Positions 13,017 to 13,846 of a stretch of 13,846 bases of DNA are shown here, one piece after another. The notes beneath the pieces were generated by a model, which saw nothing but the letters and a program-made list of their open reading frames with translations, was not told the DNA's origin and searched no databases. Position 1 is the first letter of the stretch; each line of letters opens with the position of its first letter. The translations under genes and the position numbers were made by a program. This stretch comes from an uncultured Christensenellaceae bacterium. Lineage in GTDB: Bacteria; Bacillota; Clostridia; Christensenellales; Pumilibacteraceae. Location: assembly GCA_910587805.1 (NCBI GenBank), contig CAJUNM010000040.1, positions 1 through 13,846 of the forward strand, written 5' to 3'.

Positions 13017-13846
13017 ATGGAATACACAATCGTACTTTTGCCCGGCGACGGCGTAGGACCGGAAGTGCTCGACGCGGCGGCGTCCGTGCTCGACGCTATC
13101 GAACGAAAATTCGGACACAACTTCAATCTTAAATTCATGCCCATCGGCGGCGACGCTCTCGATAAAACGGGCGTACCCCTGCCCAAAGAAACTCTCGACG
13201 CGTGCAAAGGCGCGAACGCCGTGCTATTGGGCGCAGTCGGCGGTCCGAAGTGGGACGGGTTCAAACCGCATCTCCGCCCCGAAAAAGCACTGCTCACTCT
13301 GCGCGCGGAACTCGGACTGTTCGCCAATCTCCGCCCCGCAATACTGCATAAAGAGCTAATCGGCGCAAGTCCTCTGCGCCCCGACATAGCCAAAGCGGGC
13401 GTGGACATCATGATAGTGCGCGAACTGACCGGCGGCATATACTTCGGCGAGCACGGCTATCGCGACGGCGCATACGGTCAGGAAGCGTTCGACACCGAAA
13501 AATACTCGATCAACGAGATAGAGCGTATCGCAAAGATCGCGTTCGACCTTGCAAGCTCGCGCAAAAAGAAACTTACGAGCGTGGACAAAGCGAACGTGCT
13601 CGAAACAAGCAGGCTTTGGCGCGCGACAGTAGACCGCACCGCCGCGGCATTCCCCGACGTTAAAGTCGAGCATATGCTCGTGGACAATTGCGCAATGCAG
13701 CTCGTGAAAGACCCGTCGCAATTCGATGTTTTGCTCACGAACAACATGTTCGGCGATATACTGTCCGACGAAGCGGCGGCGATAACGGGATCTATCGGCA
13801 TGCTGCCTTCAAGCTCGCTCGGCAGCGGCGCGGCGCTGTACGAGCC
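13017..13846 (+). CDS. leuB: 3-isopropylmalate dehydrogenase (5' part, runs off the window)
   Basis: The first 276 codons are present. The enzyme oxidises and decarboxylates 3-isopropylmalate to 2-ketoisocaproate with NAD+. It begins MEYTIVLLPGDGVGPEVLDA. It carries LGAVGGPKWD, LRAELGLFANLRPA (substrate-binding arginines), VRELTGGIYFGEHG, SVDKANVLETSRLWR, DNCAMQLVKDPSQFDVLLTNN, MFGDILSDEAAAITGSIGML and the start of the SSSLG loop. FGEHG and TNN replace the usual FGEPRG and TEN, which are tolerated variants. Roughly 80 C-terminal residues are missing. The start has an excellent AAAAAGGAGAAAAT leader. It is the last gene of the visible leuCDB run. Confidence 0.96.
   Translation, partial: MEYTIVLLPGDGVGPEVLDAAASVLDAIERKFGHNFNLKFMPIGGDALDKTGVPLPKETLDACKGANAVLLGAVGGPKWDGFKPHLRPEKALLTLRAELGLFANLRPAILHKELIGASPLRPDIAKAGVDIMIVRELTGGIYFGEHGYRDGAYGQEAFDTEKYSINEIERIAKIAFDLASSRKKKLTSVDKANVLETSRLWRATVDRTAAAFPDVKVEHMLVDNCAMQLVKDPSQFDVLLTNNMFGDILSDEAAAITGSIGMLPSSSLGSGAALYE

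Noticed and set aside
1..13846. CRISPR arrays, tRNA or rRNA genes, transposases, toxin-antitoxin or phage modules.
   Set aside because: I looked and saw no regularly spaced repeats, no cloverleaf or rRNA signatures and no such proteins. The XRE gene alone is not enough to call a toxin-antitoxin or phage unit.

Overview
The window looks like a chromosomal segment of an uncultured anaerobic Bacillota (Clostridia) genome. Coding DNA is GC-rich and intergenic DNA is AT-rich. Promoters are near-perfect sigma-A type (TTGACA, 17 bp, TATAAT). Most starts have purine-rich Shine-Dalgarno sites. Ile is often coded by ATA despite the high GC. The 2-hydroxyacyl-CoA dehydratase-type iron-sulfur proteins and the probably oxygen-labile IlvD fit an anaerobe. 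A Christensenellales-like gut lineage is a guess from codon style only.

Layout. (1) Positions 1-275 are a divergent intergenic region between the first 16 codons of a minus-strand gene and a plus-strand membrane EIIC of the PTS_EIIC_2 type. The region holds a perfect 15-bp inverted repeat and a consensus promoter placed so close to the EIIC ATG that its mRNA should be leaderless. (2) A bidirectional terminator (1674-1721) separates EIIC from a tightly packed minus-strand operon, read right to left: degV, a DUF2229/COG3580 protein, a COG3581 protein and a BadF/HgdC-type ATPase activase (COG1924). The DegV promoter carries a perfect 18-bp palindrome over its predicted start site. (3) A PaaI-type hotdog thioesterase lies upstream on the same strand with its own promoter and terminator. 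(4) Divergent from it starts the branched-chain amino acid block: ilvB-ilvN (acetohydroxyacid synthase), then a small XRE regulator and a three-TM protein of unknown function, then ilvD, leuC, leuD and the 5' part of leuB, which runs off the window.

How the genes work together. IlvB/IlvN and IlvD supply the first and third steps of valine/isoleucine synthesis. LeuC/LeuD and LeuB supply the isomerase and dehydrogenase steps of leucine synthesis. ilvC, ilvE and leuA are not in the window. No T-box is visible. Control may lie in a small terminator-like hairpin in the ilvB leader and in IlvN feedback by valine, whose binding residues are retained.

The least described part is the DegV/COG3580/COG3581/COG1924 operon. 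It has the electron-activation machinery of 2-hydroxyacyl-CoA dehydratases, cysteine sets suited to iron-sulfur clusters and a fatty-acid-binding DegV. It lacks the CoA-transferase, dehydrogenase or ETF genes that normally show the substrate. Its job is unknown.
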